From contig JAURYI010000141.1 in the NCBI GenBank assembly GCA_030654015.1, forward strand, positions 1 to 32,763: a stretch of DNA of 32,763 bases, read 5' to 3'. Shown piece after piece: positions 1 to 6,920 of the stretch. Source of the stretch: Methylococcales bacterium. GTDB taxonomy: Bacteria > Pseudomonadota > Gammaproteobacteria > Methylococcales > Methylomonadaceae. Within the stretch, counting starts at the first letter, position 1; every line of letters begins with the position of its first letter. Under the pieces are notes generated by a model that saw only the letters and a list, made by a program, of their open reading frames with translations, made no database searches and was not told the origin of the DNA. The translations under genes were made by a program, and so were the position numbers.

Positions 1-96
1 TTGACGCGGCCGCGTCTTCTTTCTCGCACTTTCCAATAGTTCACGAATCTGTTCAAACTGGTCTCGACTAATGTCACTGGGATAACTTTTTCTCAT
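1..96 (-). CDS. IS5-family transposase, N-terminal fragment (runs off left edge)
   Basis: The minus strand from the ATG at 94-96 reads MRKSYPSDISRDQFEQIREL and continues to the window edge (32 codons seen). A short basic N-terminus with a YPSDISRDQFEQI-type motif is typical of the DUF4096 / IS5-like transposase N-terminus. The C-terminal DDE catalytic part would lie outside the window. The start is the first ATG. The bases upstream (about 110-137) supply foreign C-terminal codons to the neighbouring broken gene, as expected if they are the end of the inserted element. Family assignment rests on a short stretch, so certainty is moderate. Confidence 0.6.
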   Translation of the reverse strand, partial: MRKSYPSDISRDQFEQIRELLESARKKTRPRQ

Positions 97-106
97 CCCG
101 CTATTA

Positions 107-400
107 TCACTTAGTTAACGTAGATTTTGAACAGGTTCTAAAAGCCGCCTCTCCTAAACCTGCGGCAAGTAGGAAGCCTAGATAGTATTGAGCGTCCGCA
201 ATGAAAGACCATGCCAAGGCAACAGCGTTTTGATCCTCTGCGTTATAACTTCTTATCGCTTGTGCCGTATACGCTAATGGAAGCGTAAGCAATCCGTCTC
301 TGCTTGGCACATATTGCTCTAGCAACACATCTCCATCAATTTCATCACTCAAAATCAGCTTAAACATATCAGAAAGCCGTTCAGGGTCGCCTATAAACAA
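107..400 (-). pseudogene. Hypothetical protein fragment truncated by the IS insertion
   Basis: A 97-codon reading frame beginning at a TTG (398-400) just after in-frame stops and running leftward into the IS end. The middle is a plausible protein: acidic at the start (GDPERLSDMFKLILSDEIDGD), then a hydrophobic Ala/Leu-rich part (WSFIADAQYYLGFLLAAGL). The last ten residues (RTCSKSTLTK) are encoded by sequence that belongs to the insertion element end, so the native C-terminus is missing. It lacks a good start codon and Shine-Dalgarno sequence, and a short ORF in another frame (381-506) overlaps its start. The simplest reading is a small gene broken by both a frameshift and an IS. The family is not recognised. 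Confidence 0.45.
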
Positions 401-506
401 TCCGCGACGAATATACTGATTTTATCAGCTCAAATATAAAAATAGCCTCTGTAGCGGGGGTTCTAACGTGTCTGGCGCGGATGCTGTTTGTTTCTGAATC
501 GCTCAT
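381..506 (-). CDS. Short ORF, possible 5' part of the same broken gene
   Basis: The ATG at 504-506 is preceded by GGAGTGTGT, a good Shine-Dalgarno sequence. It gives a 41-residue peptide starting MSDSETNSIRARHVRTPATE and ending at a TGA inside the next ORF. It overlaps the N-terminal end of the 107-400 frame in a different phase. It could be an intact tiny protein or the frameshifted 5' end of the neighbour. No family recognised. Confidence 0.35.
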   Translation of the reverse strand: MSDSETNSIRARHVRTPATEAIFIFELIKSVYSSRIVYRRP

Positions 507-541
507 ACACACTCCATTAAAACGCGATAAGGTGGGCTAAT

Positions 542-624
542 AATAGGATGTGCTGAGGTACGAAGCGCATCGTTCGAGAAAATCCACGCGAATGATGCGC
601 CTCCTATCGTCGGCACATCCTATT
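542..624. repeat. Imperfect palindromic intergenic element
   Basis: The outer arms AATAGGATGTGC (542-553) and GCACATCCTATT (613-624) are perfect reverse complements. Inner segments are also nearly complementary (GCGCATCGTTCG against GCGCATCATTCG). The whole 83 bp can fold as one long hairpin. It looks like a REP/MITE-type intergenic repeat, but no second copy is present in the window. Confidence 0.6.
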
Positions 625-659
625 GCAGTAGGGTTTGTTGCATAAACATTTTCCCCTCA

Positions 660-692
660 AGACCTTTCAGGTTTTAAAAACCTGAAAGGTCT
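660..692. repeat. 16-bp dyad downstream of the helicase gene
   Basis: AGACCTTTCAGGTTTT (660-675) and its exact reverse complement (677-692) are separated by one base. It lies about 40 bp beyond the stop of the leftward helicase gene and could act as a bidirectional transcription stop, although no T-run follows. A related dyad built on AACCTGCGAGGT lies after cas7 at 29240-29272, so this is probably one member of a dispersed repeat family. Confidence 0.6.
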
Positions 693-734
693 CATCCTAC
701 AACCCAGTAAAGCGCAAGCTGCTGAACAACGCAA

Positions 735-2087
735 TCAATTATCTGTAGCGGTTTGTTCGCCCGCTTGCTCTACCATCGGCTTATTAGTCGGCACTCGGCG
801 TTTACCGACATTTTTCTTATCGCGCAGGCGAACTTTCACTTTAACCACTTCCGCTTTTTTCGGCTCTGGCTTGCCTTTGCTGCCGACGGCTTTACCTGAG
901 GCTTTGAGTTTTTTCGGGCCTTGGTATTTAGCGGCTAGTTCTTTAATGGTGCGGCGGATGAAGTTCTGCTTTAAAAAGCGTTCGATGCTGGACATTAAAT
1001 TCCATTCGGTGTGCTTCACTAGGGCAATGGTTGTGCCTAGTTCATCGGCACGACCTGTGCGTCCAATGCGGTGAATATAGTCAATGCCGTTGCGCGGCAC
1101 GTCAAAATTAACCACCAGATTAATACCGCTGACATCCAAGCCACGCGCCGCCAAATCAGTGGCGACGATGATGTTAATCACGCCTTCACGAAATAACTGC
1201 ATGGTGCGGTTACGGTCTCTTTGTTCCATTTCGCCGTGCAGCACGCCGACGCGCAGTTTTTTACCGCGTAATGGCCCTTGCAACATATCGGCTTGTAATC
1301 GGCTGTTGGTAAAAATTAATGCTTTGTCGTAATCATCATTGAGCAATAACCACGCAAGTAATTTTTGTTTGTGGTCGTTATCGTCGGCGAGAATGATTTG
1401 CTGGGTGATGTTGGAATGTCCATCCTGCAAGGTATTTAAGGCAACCACTTTGTGATTGGTTAAAATTTTATCGGCGATTCTAATGACACCAAAATGGGTC
1501 AGCGTGGCAGAAAATAACAGCGTTTGCCGTGCGGCGTTACAATGACTGACGATATTTAATACGTCTTCACTGAAACCCATGTCCAGCATACGGTCGGCTT
1601 CATCGAGAACCAATACTTCAAGATGGGTAAAATCACCGCTTTCTTGATTCATCAACTCTACCAAACGGCCGGGGGTCGCAACAATGATTTCAAAATTGCG
1701 GCGTAACAGGCTTTGGTGTTGTTTAAAATCTTCGCCACCCGTAATTAAACCCGCTTTTAATTCAGTAAATTCGATGAGTTGCAGGCATTGTTCATACGTT
1801 TGACGCGCCAGTTCGCGGGTCGGCGATAATATCAACGCGCGTGTGCCAAACAGGGTGGAACGTGAACTGAGCAGACGATTGAGCAGTGGCAACAAAAAAG
1901 CGACGGTTTTACCGCTGCCCGTTTTGGCACTGACTAATAAGTCTTTATAGGCGACTGCGAGTGGAATGGCTTGCTGTTGTACGGGAGTCGGCGTTTCAAA
2001 GCCTATTTTTTTGACGGCTTTCAGTAGTGAGTCGTCTAGGGAAAAATCGGTAAATAACAGCGGGGAGGTATTGGGAGTAGATGACAT
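735..2087 (-). CDS. DEAD-box ATP-dependent RNA helicase
   Basis: This cytoplasmic protein unwinds structured RNA, typically in ribosome assembly or mRNA turnover, using ATP. All core motifs are visible in order: Q-motif PTPVQQQAIP (33-42), Walker A AKTGSGKT (54-61), PTRELA (89-94), GG, TPGR (138-141), DEAD (162-165), SAT (193-195), then in the second RecA lobe ATDLAARGLD (309-318) and HRIGRTGR (339-346). The C-terminal 60 residues are Lys/Arg-rich, as in SrmB/RhlE-type bacterial helicases, and probably bind RNA. The length of 450 residues is normal. The start is the ATG before SSTPNTSPL; no strong Shine-Dalgarno sequence is seen. The exact orthologue (srmB, rhlE or rhlB) is not decided, so no symbol is given. 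Confidence 0.95.
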   Translation of the reverse strand: MSSTPNTSPLLFTDFSLDDSLLKAVKKIGFETPTPVQQQAIPLAVAYKDLLVSAKTGSGKTVAFLLPLLNRLLSSRSTLFGTRALILSPTRELARQTYEQCLQLIEFTELKAGLITGGEDFKQHQSLLRRNFEIIVATPGRLVELMNQESGDFTHLEVLVLDEADRMLDMGFSEDVLNIVSHCNAARQTLLFSATLTHFGVIRIADKILTNHKVVALNTLQDGHSNITQQIILADDNDHKQKLLAWLLLNDDYDKALIFTNSRLQADMLQGPLRGKKLRVGVLHGEMEQRDRNRTMQLFREGVINIIVATDLAARGLDVSGINLVVNFDVPRNGIDYIHRIGRTGRADELGTTIALVKHTEWNLMSSIERFLKQNFIRRTIKELAAKYQGPKKLKASGKAVGSKGKPEPKKAEVVKVKVRLRDKKNVGKRRVPTNKPMVEQAGEQTATDN

Positions 2088-2163
2088 GAATCTTTATAGG
2101 GGGAAAACTAAGAATTCACGCATTATAAGCCTTTTATCGCTAGGCTTTTGATTATATGTTGAA

Positions 2164-2191
2164 ACTGCCAGTCCTTTACAAGACTGGCAGT
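2164..2191. repeat. ACTGCCAGTC palindrome, copy 1 (intergenic)
   Basis: ACTGCCAGTC (2164-2173) and GACTGGCAGT (2182-2191) form a 10-bp stem with an 8-nt loop, downstream of the SlyD-like gene stop. The same palindrome, in longer form, occurs inside recC at 7812-7845, so it is a dispersed REP-like element rather than a gene-specific terminator. Confidence 0.7.
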
Positions 2192-2207
2192 CACATTTAA
2201 CACCAGA

Positions 2208-2690
2208 TTAGTGGTGATGACCACCTGCACCATGCACATGACCATGATCCAGTTCTTCTTCGGTTGCCGCTCTGATTGCTACCACTTCAACAGCAAACGT
2301 TAATGGTTCGCCCGCTAACGGATGATTGCCATCAATGGTAATATTGTCAGCATCAATTTTAGTGATGGTGACGATACCAGGGCCATCACTGACATCGGCT
2401 TGAAACTGCATACCGACTTCCAGTTCATCAACGCCTTCAAACATGGCGTGTGAAATAACTTGTATGCGGTCTTCCATAAATTCGCCGTAAGCGTCTTTTG
2501 CATCCAGACGGACATTGAATTTGTCGCCAACGGCTTTGCCATTCAGTGCTTGTTCTAAGCCAGAAATGATATTGCCTTCGCCGTGTAAATACACTAACGC
2601 TTCATCGCCTATTGAGCTATCTAATACTTCACCTTTATCATTAGTTAAGGTGTAGTGAATAGATACCGCCATATTATCGGCTACTTGCAT
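2208..2690 (-). CDS. slyD: FKBP-type peptidyl-prolyl isomerase, SlyD-like
   Basis: A cytoplasmic prolyl isomerase and chaperone that, in the family, also binds nickel. The N-terminal half has the SlyD pattern: VSIHYTLTNDKGEVLDSS, the YLHGEGNIISGLEQALNGKAVGD stretch, then the inserted chaperone (IF) domain at roughly residues 75-125, and return to the FKBP fold (EPLTFAVEVVAIR). The C-terminus is His-rich (HGHVHGAGGHHH), the expected metal-binding tail, though shorter than that of E. coli SlyD. The length of 160 residues fits. The start ATG at 2688-2690 is preceded by GAGGG in the message sense. It has its own transcription unit between the helicase and the mtdB pair. Confidence 0.93.
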   Translation of the reverse strand: MQVADNMAVSIHYTLTNDKGEVLDSSIGDEALVYLHGEGNIISGLEQALNGKAVGDKFNVRLDAKDAYGEFMEDRIQVISHAMFEGVDELEVGMQFQADVSDGPGIVTITKIDADNITIDGNHPLAGEPLTFAVEVVAIRAATEEELDHGHVHGAGGHHH

Positions 2691-2760
2691 GATAAAACCC
2701 TCTCGTAATTAAAAAGCCCGTCATCATATAGATTAATTGGGCTGTTGTCTGAAAAATTGC

Positions 2761-2794
2761 AATGGGGTCAAAAATCATGATTTTTGACTCCATT
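2761..2794 (-). terminator. Probable terminator of the mtdB cluster
   Basis: A near-perfect palindrome with arms AATGGGGTCAAAAATCA and TGATTTTTGACTCCATT (one mismatched pair) lies 26 bp beyond the stop of the downstream mtdB-like gene. In the leftward transcript it is followed by GCAATTTTTC, a short U-run, so it fits an intrinsic terminator. It also sits upstream of slyD, where it isolates that gene. Confidence 0.6.
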
Positions 2795-2819
2795 ATTTTG
2801 TTTTTACCACTAGCCGTAA

Positions 2820-3725
2820 TTAAACTAACTCGCGTGCCTTGTCGAACGCTTGGCGAAAATCCAAATACAACGGTTTATCGGTTTCCAGCATGAGTTTTAA
2901 CATTTCATGTTGTAGCTGATATTTGACATTGCCGACGGCTAATGCGCCGACACCGACCGCACCCGCCGCATTCACGGCATGAATTAACGGCACGCCCAAG
3001 TCATTGCGTTTAATGCCTTCTATGCCTAACGGCGGCACGGCATTGACATCACCCGCCACTTTTAATTGCGTGGCTTCTTTTAATACAGCGGTACTCAATA
3101 CTTGAATACCTGCTTTAGCGGCGCAAAAAATAATATCGGCATTGGCGATTAATGCGGCTTTTTCCGCATCGTTGCTGGCAACAGCGGCTTTGAGTGTGCA
3201 GGAAAAACGGCGATTATAGGCATCTGCCACATCCTGCGCGGTATCGACTGATAAATGATCCACCAAACTGGTGTCCGCACCTGCCAAGGAAGCAATCACA
3301 CCCGTCGCAATACCGACAGGGCCTGTACCGCCGAATACCAAGGCATTACAGTCTTTCAACTCTTTGCCGTGCTTAGTTTTCAGTTCTTTTTCCACACACG
3401 CAACTAACGCGGCGGCAGTAGTAAATGCACCGCTGGGATCAGCAAATACCGAGATTTCAAATGGCGGCACCATTGCCTGTTGGCAGGTGGTCAGCATATC
3501 CATTGCCAAGGCTAAATCACGCCCGCCGATAAAAATCCCCGTGCGCTTAACACCCGCAGGCCCGCGTGAAAAAATCGCATCCTGAGTCAAGCGATACACA
3601 CTGTCCAGTTTGACGTTGCTATAGGGCATCAGCACGTCAAACCCTGCGTCCATTGCCATGTTAATGTCAAAAGGACTGTTGTTGGGCATCGGGTCAAGCA
3701 TATGAAGAATACTGCGTTTTTCCAT
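2820..3725 (-). CDS. NAD(P)-dependent methylene-H4MPT dehydrogenase paralogue 1
   Basis: Belongs to the MtdA/MtdB family, which oxidises methylene-tetrahydromethanopterin to methenyl-H4MPT in formaldehyde oxidation in the cytoplasm. The 301 residues are colinear with the upstream paralogue: ILHMLDPMPNNSPFDINMAMDAG, QDAIFSRG, KRTGIFIGGRD, MVPPFEISVFADPSGAFTTAAA, Rossmann glycine motif GGTGPVG (132-138) and DVNAVPP (226-232). It differs at the end of the second Rossmann strand: SLVDH with Asp156, where paralogue 1 lacks the Gly-Arg of the other copy (RIIGR) and carries one extra residue nearby. An acidic residue here usually signals preference for NAD over NADP, so the two may differ in cofactor (inference). 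The start ATG is preceded by GAGGACTTTTC. It is second in a leftward operon, 54 bp after paralogue 2. An MtdC-like role is possible. Confidence 0.85.
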   Translation of the reverse strand: MEKRSILHMLDPMPNNSPFDINMAMDAGFDVLMPYSNVKLDSVYRLTQDAIFSRGPAGVKRTGIFIGGRDLALAMDMLTTCQQAMVPPFEISVFADPSGAFTTAAALVACVEKELKTKHGKELKDCNALVFGGTGPVGIATGVIASLAGADTSLVDHLSVDTAQDVADAYNRRFSCTLKAAVASNDAEKAALIANADIIFCAAKAGIQVLSTAVLKEATQLKVAGDVNAVPPLGIEGIKRNDLGVPLIHAVNAAGAVGVGALAVGNVKYQLQHEMLKLMLETDKPLYLDFRQAFDKARELV

Positions 3726-3779
3726 GAAAAGTCCTCGGTGTTAAGTACAGGAAAGAGTGCTTTAGCGGTGCGTAAAGTC

Positions 3780-4688
3780 TCAAGATTTTGCTTTAATGTA
3801 TTCTCTGGCAACAGCAAATGCGTGTTCAAAATGCAGATACACAGGTTTGTCCGTGTTGAGCATTTGTTTTAATAATAGGCTTTGTGCCTGATATTTGACA
3901 TTACCGATTGCCAATGCGCCGATACCGACCGCGCCGCTGTTAGAACCTGTAATCGGTGTACCGTTATGAAACGCATCCACACCAGCAATACCCGCAGGTG
4001 GCACTGCATTCACATCCGCCGCGACTTTTAATTGCGGAGCAGACGCAATCAATTCCGCGCTTAATAATTCAATGCCCGCCGCACCTGTGGCAAACACGAC
4101 ATCGGCAGTTTTAATGTAGTCGGCTTTATCGGCATCCGCGCCCGCAGTAATGGTAATTTTGCCGTCGCCGAATTCGTTGTTACATAAATCGGCAATGTTT
4201 TGCGCTCTATCCAATTGACGACCAATGATACGGACATTCGCGCCCGCTTGTGCCGCAATAACTGCCGCCGCTTGACCGACAGGGCCAGTACCACCTAAGG
4301 CAAGAATGTTTTTACCTTCTAAAGTAGTATTGAATTTAGTGATTAATTCATGTTCAACAGCGGCAACCATACCCGCCGCTGTGGTAAACGCGCCACTTGG
4401 ATCAGCAAATACTGACACTTCAAACGGTGGCACCATTGAGCGTTTGGCAATTTTTAGCATATCCATTGCTTGTTTCGTGTCACGACCACCAATAAAAATA
4501 CCTGTGCGTTTTAAGTTTTTCGCACTGCGTGAAAAAATCGCATCCTGCACCAAACTCTGCACTTCACTGGGTTCAACATTAATATAAGGTAATGCCGATA
4601 CCCAACCTGCATCCAATGCCATATTGACATCAAAAGGACTTAAGTTTTTAGCGGTGGTCAGCATATGTAGAATAAATGGTTTTTCCAT
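3780..4688 (-). CDS. mtdB: NAD(P)-dependent methylene-H4MPT dehydrogenase (MtdB-like), paralogue 2
   Basis: A 302-residue member of the MtdB family, close to the usual length of about 300. It should oxidise methylene-H4MPT with NAD(P)+, the step after formaldehyde condensation with H4MPT. Seen: MEKPFILHMLTTAKNLSPFD, QDAIFSRS, KRTGIFIGGRD, FADPSGAFTTAAG, GGTGPVG (132-138), then RIIGRQLDRA, where Gly156-Arg157 at the end of strand 2 suits NADP phosphate, and DVNAVPPAG (225-233). The frame stays open 30 codons further upstream, but the ATG at 4686-4688 was chosen because AGGAACTGAC precedes it and its N-terminus aligns with the downstream paralogue. It lies 112 bp after the DUF5765-like gene on the same strand. 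Confidence 0.88.
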   Translation of the reverse strand: MEKPFILHMLTTAKNLSPFDVNMALDAGWVSALPYINVEPSEVQSLVQDAIFSRSAKNLKRTGIFIGGRDTKQAMDMLKIAKRSMVPPFEVSVFADPSGAFTTAAGMVAAVEHELITKFNTTLEGKNILALGGTGPVGQAAAVIAAQAGANVRIIGRQLDRAQNIADLCNNEFGDGKITITAGADADKADYIKTADVVFATGAAGIELLSAELIASAPQLKVAADVNAVPPAGIAGVDAFHNGTPITGSNSGAVGIGALAIGNVKYQAQSLLLKQMLNTDKPVYLHFEHAFAVAREYIKAKS

Positions 4689-4800
4689 GTCAGTTCCTGT
4701 AAATAATAAATGTTGGCAAGTATAAAAGACCGATACCGATATGTCATCACTGCGGTAGGCACGAATTGTCGCACCCACCCAGTATCAGCCCGTTAAATTG

Positions 4801-5553
4801 TTATAAAGAATCACTCACCGTGGTGTGATAAAACGGCCATTTTTTAACGTGCAGGTATTTTCTAATCGGCGTTTTAATGACCGACACGCACAAGGCGATA
4901 GAAAATAAACACCAAACAGCGGCGTATTCGTTCGGATCATCGGTAGTCACGTCAGAAATCCACGGGCCGATTAAATAATGAAACGCGACAAAACGGTATG
5001 AGCCATACATCAGCGGCAAATAAAACGCCACAACAATATAACTGAAGGCGTGCAAGCCCCAATTAAAACCGAACAGCCATTCGACAGGGTTGGACATCAA
5101 ACCGTTTAACGGCATTTGCCACGCAATATGCCACGCGCCAGAAGTTGAACAGACATGAGGGCCGCAGAAACCTTCTGTGCCGACAATACATTCACCCGCC
5201 CACGCAAACGGATACATTTTCACCAGCATTGCAACCGTACCAATCGCACAGATGGTATAAACATAAGTACGGATTTTTAATTTAACGCTTTCGGGGATGA
5301 AATACATCGCCACCATATTGACGAAAAACGGCTGAAACGCGACGTGCAGATAACCGAATAACGTCAGTACCTGATTACTCGGATTGTCACATAAATCAAT
5401 ATAAACATAAGTAAATGCCTGTAACAATTCCATTAAGGCAAAATAAGTCAACGGAATCCATAACTCCTTGGATTCTCCTTTTAACGCTACATAAGCTGCG
5501 GTACTTAAGCCGACCACCGCCAATACTCCTGACGCTTCACCACTCCAACACAT
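4801..5553 (-). CDS. Multi-pass membrane protein, DUF5765-like
   Basis: A 250-residue integral membrane protein with about six or seven hydrophobic spans: near residues 8-25, 32-52, 60-85, 92-112, 160-185, 190-205 and 210-230. It opens MCWSGEASGVLAVVGLSTAA and has Trp/Tyr-rich loops with several cysteines (about residues 120-137). The opening and layout recall the DUF5765 family, whose function is unknown. The ATG at 5551-5553 has a strong Shine-Dalgarno sequence (AGAGGAAG). It is first in a leftward cluster with two mtdB-like genes, so a link to C1 metabolism or its regulation is possible but unproven. Confidence 0.75.
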   Translation of the reverse strand: MCWSGEASGVLAVVGLSTAAYVALKGESKELWIPLTYFALMELLQAFTYVYIDLCDNPSNQVLTLFGYLHVAFQPFFVNMVAMYFIPESVKLKIRTYVYTICAIGTVAMLVKMYPFAWAGECIVGTEGFCGPHVCSTSGAWHIAWQMPLNGLMSNPVEWLFGFNWGLHAFSYIVVAFYLPLMYGSYRFVAFHYLIGPWISDVTTDDPNEYAAVWCLFSIALCVSVIKTPIRKYLHVKKWPFYHTTVSDSL

Positions 5554-5725
5554 GAATCTTCCTCTTTTGTAATTATTGTAAATAGTTATTTTGTTATGAC
5601 ACCAAACCCTACTATTGTATTACAAGTAGGGGTATTAATCGTGGCTTTTCCTGTGCGTTATCAAGCCTATACTATGTGCAGTCATTTTAATTCCCCCGTC
5701 ACCGTTATGCTCTGGAGTCCCGCAC

Positions 5726-6862
5726 ATGAAAAACTACTTATTCACGCTCACCGCCCTGTCTTTATTAGGTTACAGCCTGAATACCCCTGCCGCAGGCCCC
5801 AGCGTCGTTGCCAAAGTGGACAGACACCTGTGGCAAGCCCCGATTAATACGCCCGACAGTTTTGATAAAGCCTCACGCGCCGCCATGCTGGAGTATGTCA
5901 TCGCGTTGGGTAATAGGGGAAAATTATCCGATACCGACATGAAAGCCGCGTTTAACATCAAAACCGTCAATCGCGCCTCCGTCACTCAATGGCTGAATAA
6001 AGAACTCGCCTTATCGTTGCGCAATTATCAACACGCGGCAAAAAATTGTACGAATGAGGATTGGACGTGTATCAGCACACCCACCTCAACCGCCGACCTG
6101 CTCACACAAGCGGATAGCCTAGCAAGCAAAATCCCCCCTAACCTCAGCGCGTGGCACACCAATCTGGCACAATTCAGCCGCGCCTACGTTGCCGAACAAC
6201 TACGCTTAGCGGCATTGTTTCCCCACATCAGCAGTGAAATCGACTTTTTTAATAGTAACGAATGGAACGGCGATAATTTTACCGACCGCCAATTTTTACT
6301 CACCTTTGATGACGGCCCAACCCAAGCCCAAGGTAATACCGACGACACCCTAGCCATGCTTGCCGCTCAGCAAAAAAGCGCGGTATTTTTTGTGCTGGGG
6401 GAAAATTTGCACAACCGCATCGCTAAAACAGATGCCGACACGGTGGCAGCACTGTATAAAAATCAATGCGTCGCCAACCACGGCTGGGAACATCAATCCC
6501 ACGCCAAATGGGCAAACTGGCAAGACTCGATTCAACGCACCCAAGCCTTAATCACCAGCACCTTAACCACAGGCAATGCCTTACCGTTATTCCGCCCGCC
6601 CTACGGACAACGCCAAGCCGACAGCGGCGCGTTTTTTCAACAACAAGGCTTACAAGTGGCATTATGGAATTTAGATTCCCAAGACTGGAATAAACAAGTG
6701 AACAGCGATGACATACTGAATCGCATACTGACCTTAATGCTCATCAAACGGCACGGCGTACTGTTATTCCACGATGTCCACCCCAAAGCCAAAGCCGCGT
6801 TACCGCTGCTATTTAATGAAGTCGGCAATGCGGTTGCATGGCGCGATTGTCATTCGCTATGA
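5726..6862 (+). CDS. Exported polysaccharide deacetylase (NodB-domain)
   Basis: A carbohydrate esterase 4 type enzyme that removes N-acetyl groups from cell-surface or chitin-like polysaccharides, a metal-dependent reaction in the periplasm. The N-terminus (MKNYLFTLTALSLLGYSL, cleavage near TPAAG at 20-24) is a signal peptide. Residues about 30-185 are an extra N-terminal region of unknown role. The NodB domain follows: LLTFDDGP (191-198) with the catalytic and metal Asp pair, NHGWEHQSH (251-259) with metal ligands His252 and His256, RPPYG (290-294), LWNLDSQDW (313-321), and the final LLFHDVHP with His349. The start is the ATG preceded by GGAG. It lies 58 bp before recC on the same strand and may be cotranscribed. 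Confidence 0.92.
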   Translation: MKNYLFTLTALSLLGYSLNTPAAGPSVVAKVDRHLWQAPINTPDSFDKASRAAMLEYVIALGNRGKLSDTDMKAAFNIKTVNRASVTQWLNKELALSLRNYQHAAKNCTNEDWTCISTPTSTADLLTQADSLASKIPPNLSAWHTNLAQFSRAYVAEQLRLAALFPHISSEIDFFNSNEWNGDNFTDRQFLLTFDDGPTQAQGNTDDTLAMLAAQQKSAVFFVLGENLHNRIAKTDADTVAALYKNQCVANHGWEHQSHAKWANWQDSIQRTQALITSTLTTGNALPLFRPPYGQRQADSGAFFQQQGLQVALWNLDSQDWNKQVNSDDILNRILTLMLIKRHGVLLFHDVHPKAKAALPLLFNEVGNAVAWRDCHSL

Positions 6863-6920
6863 ATCACCCGACTTGTCGCCTGTTATAATGCGCTAACTTC
6901 CTGACGCGGCATCATTCCCT

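Noticed and set aside
4740-4790. GTCGCACCCA near the mtdB-DUF5765 gap, resembling the start of the CRISPR repeat
   Set aside because: Only about nine bases agree and the rest of the repeat is absent.
5596-5847. 83-residue plus-strand ORF before the deacetylase
   Set aside because: It overlaps the deacetylase signal-peptide region in another frame and has no family features.
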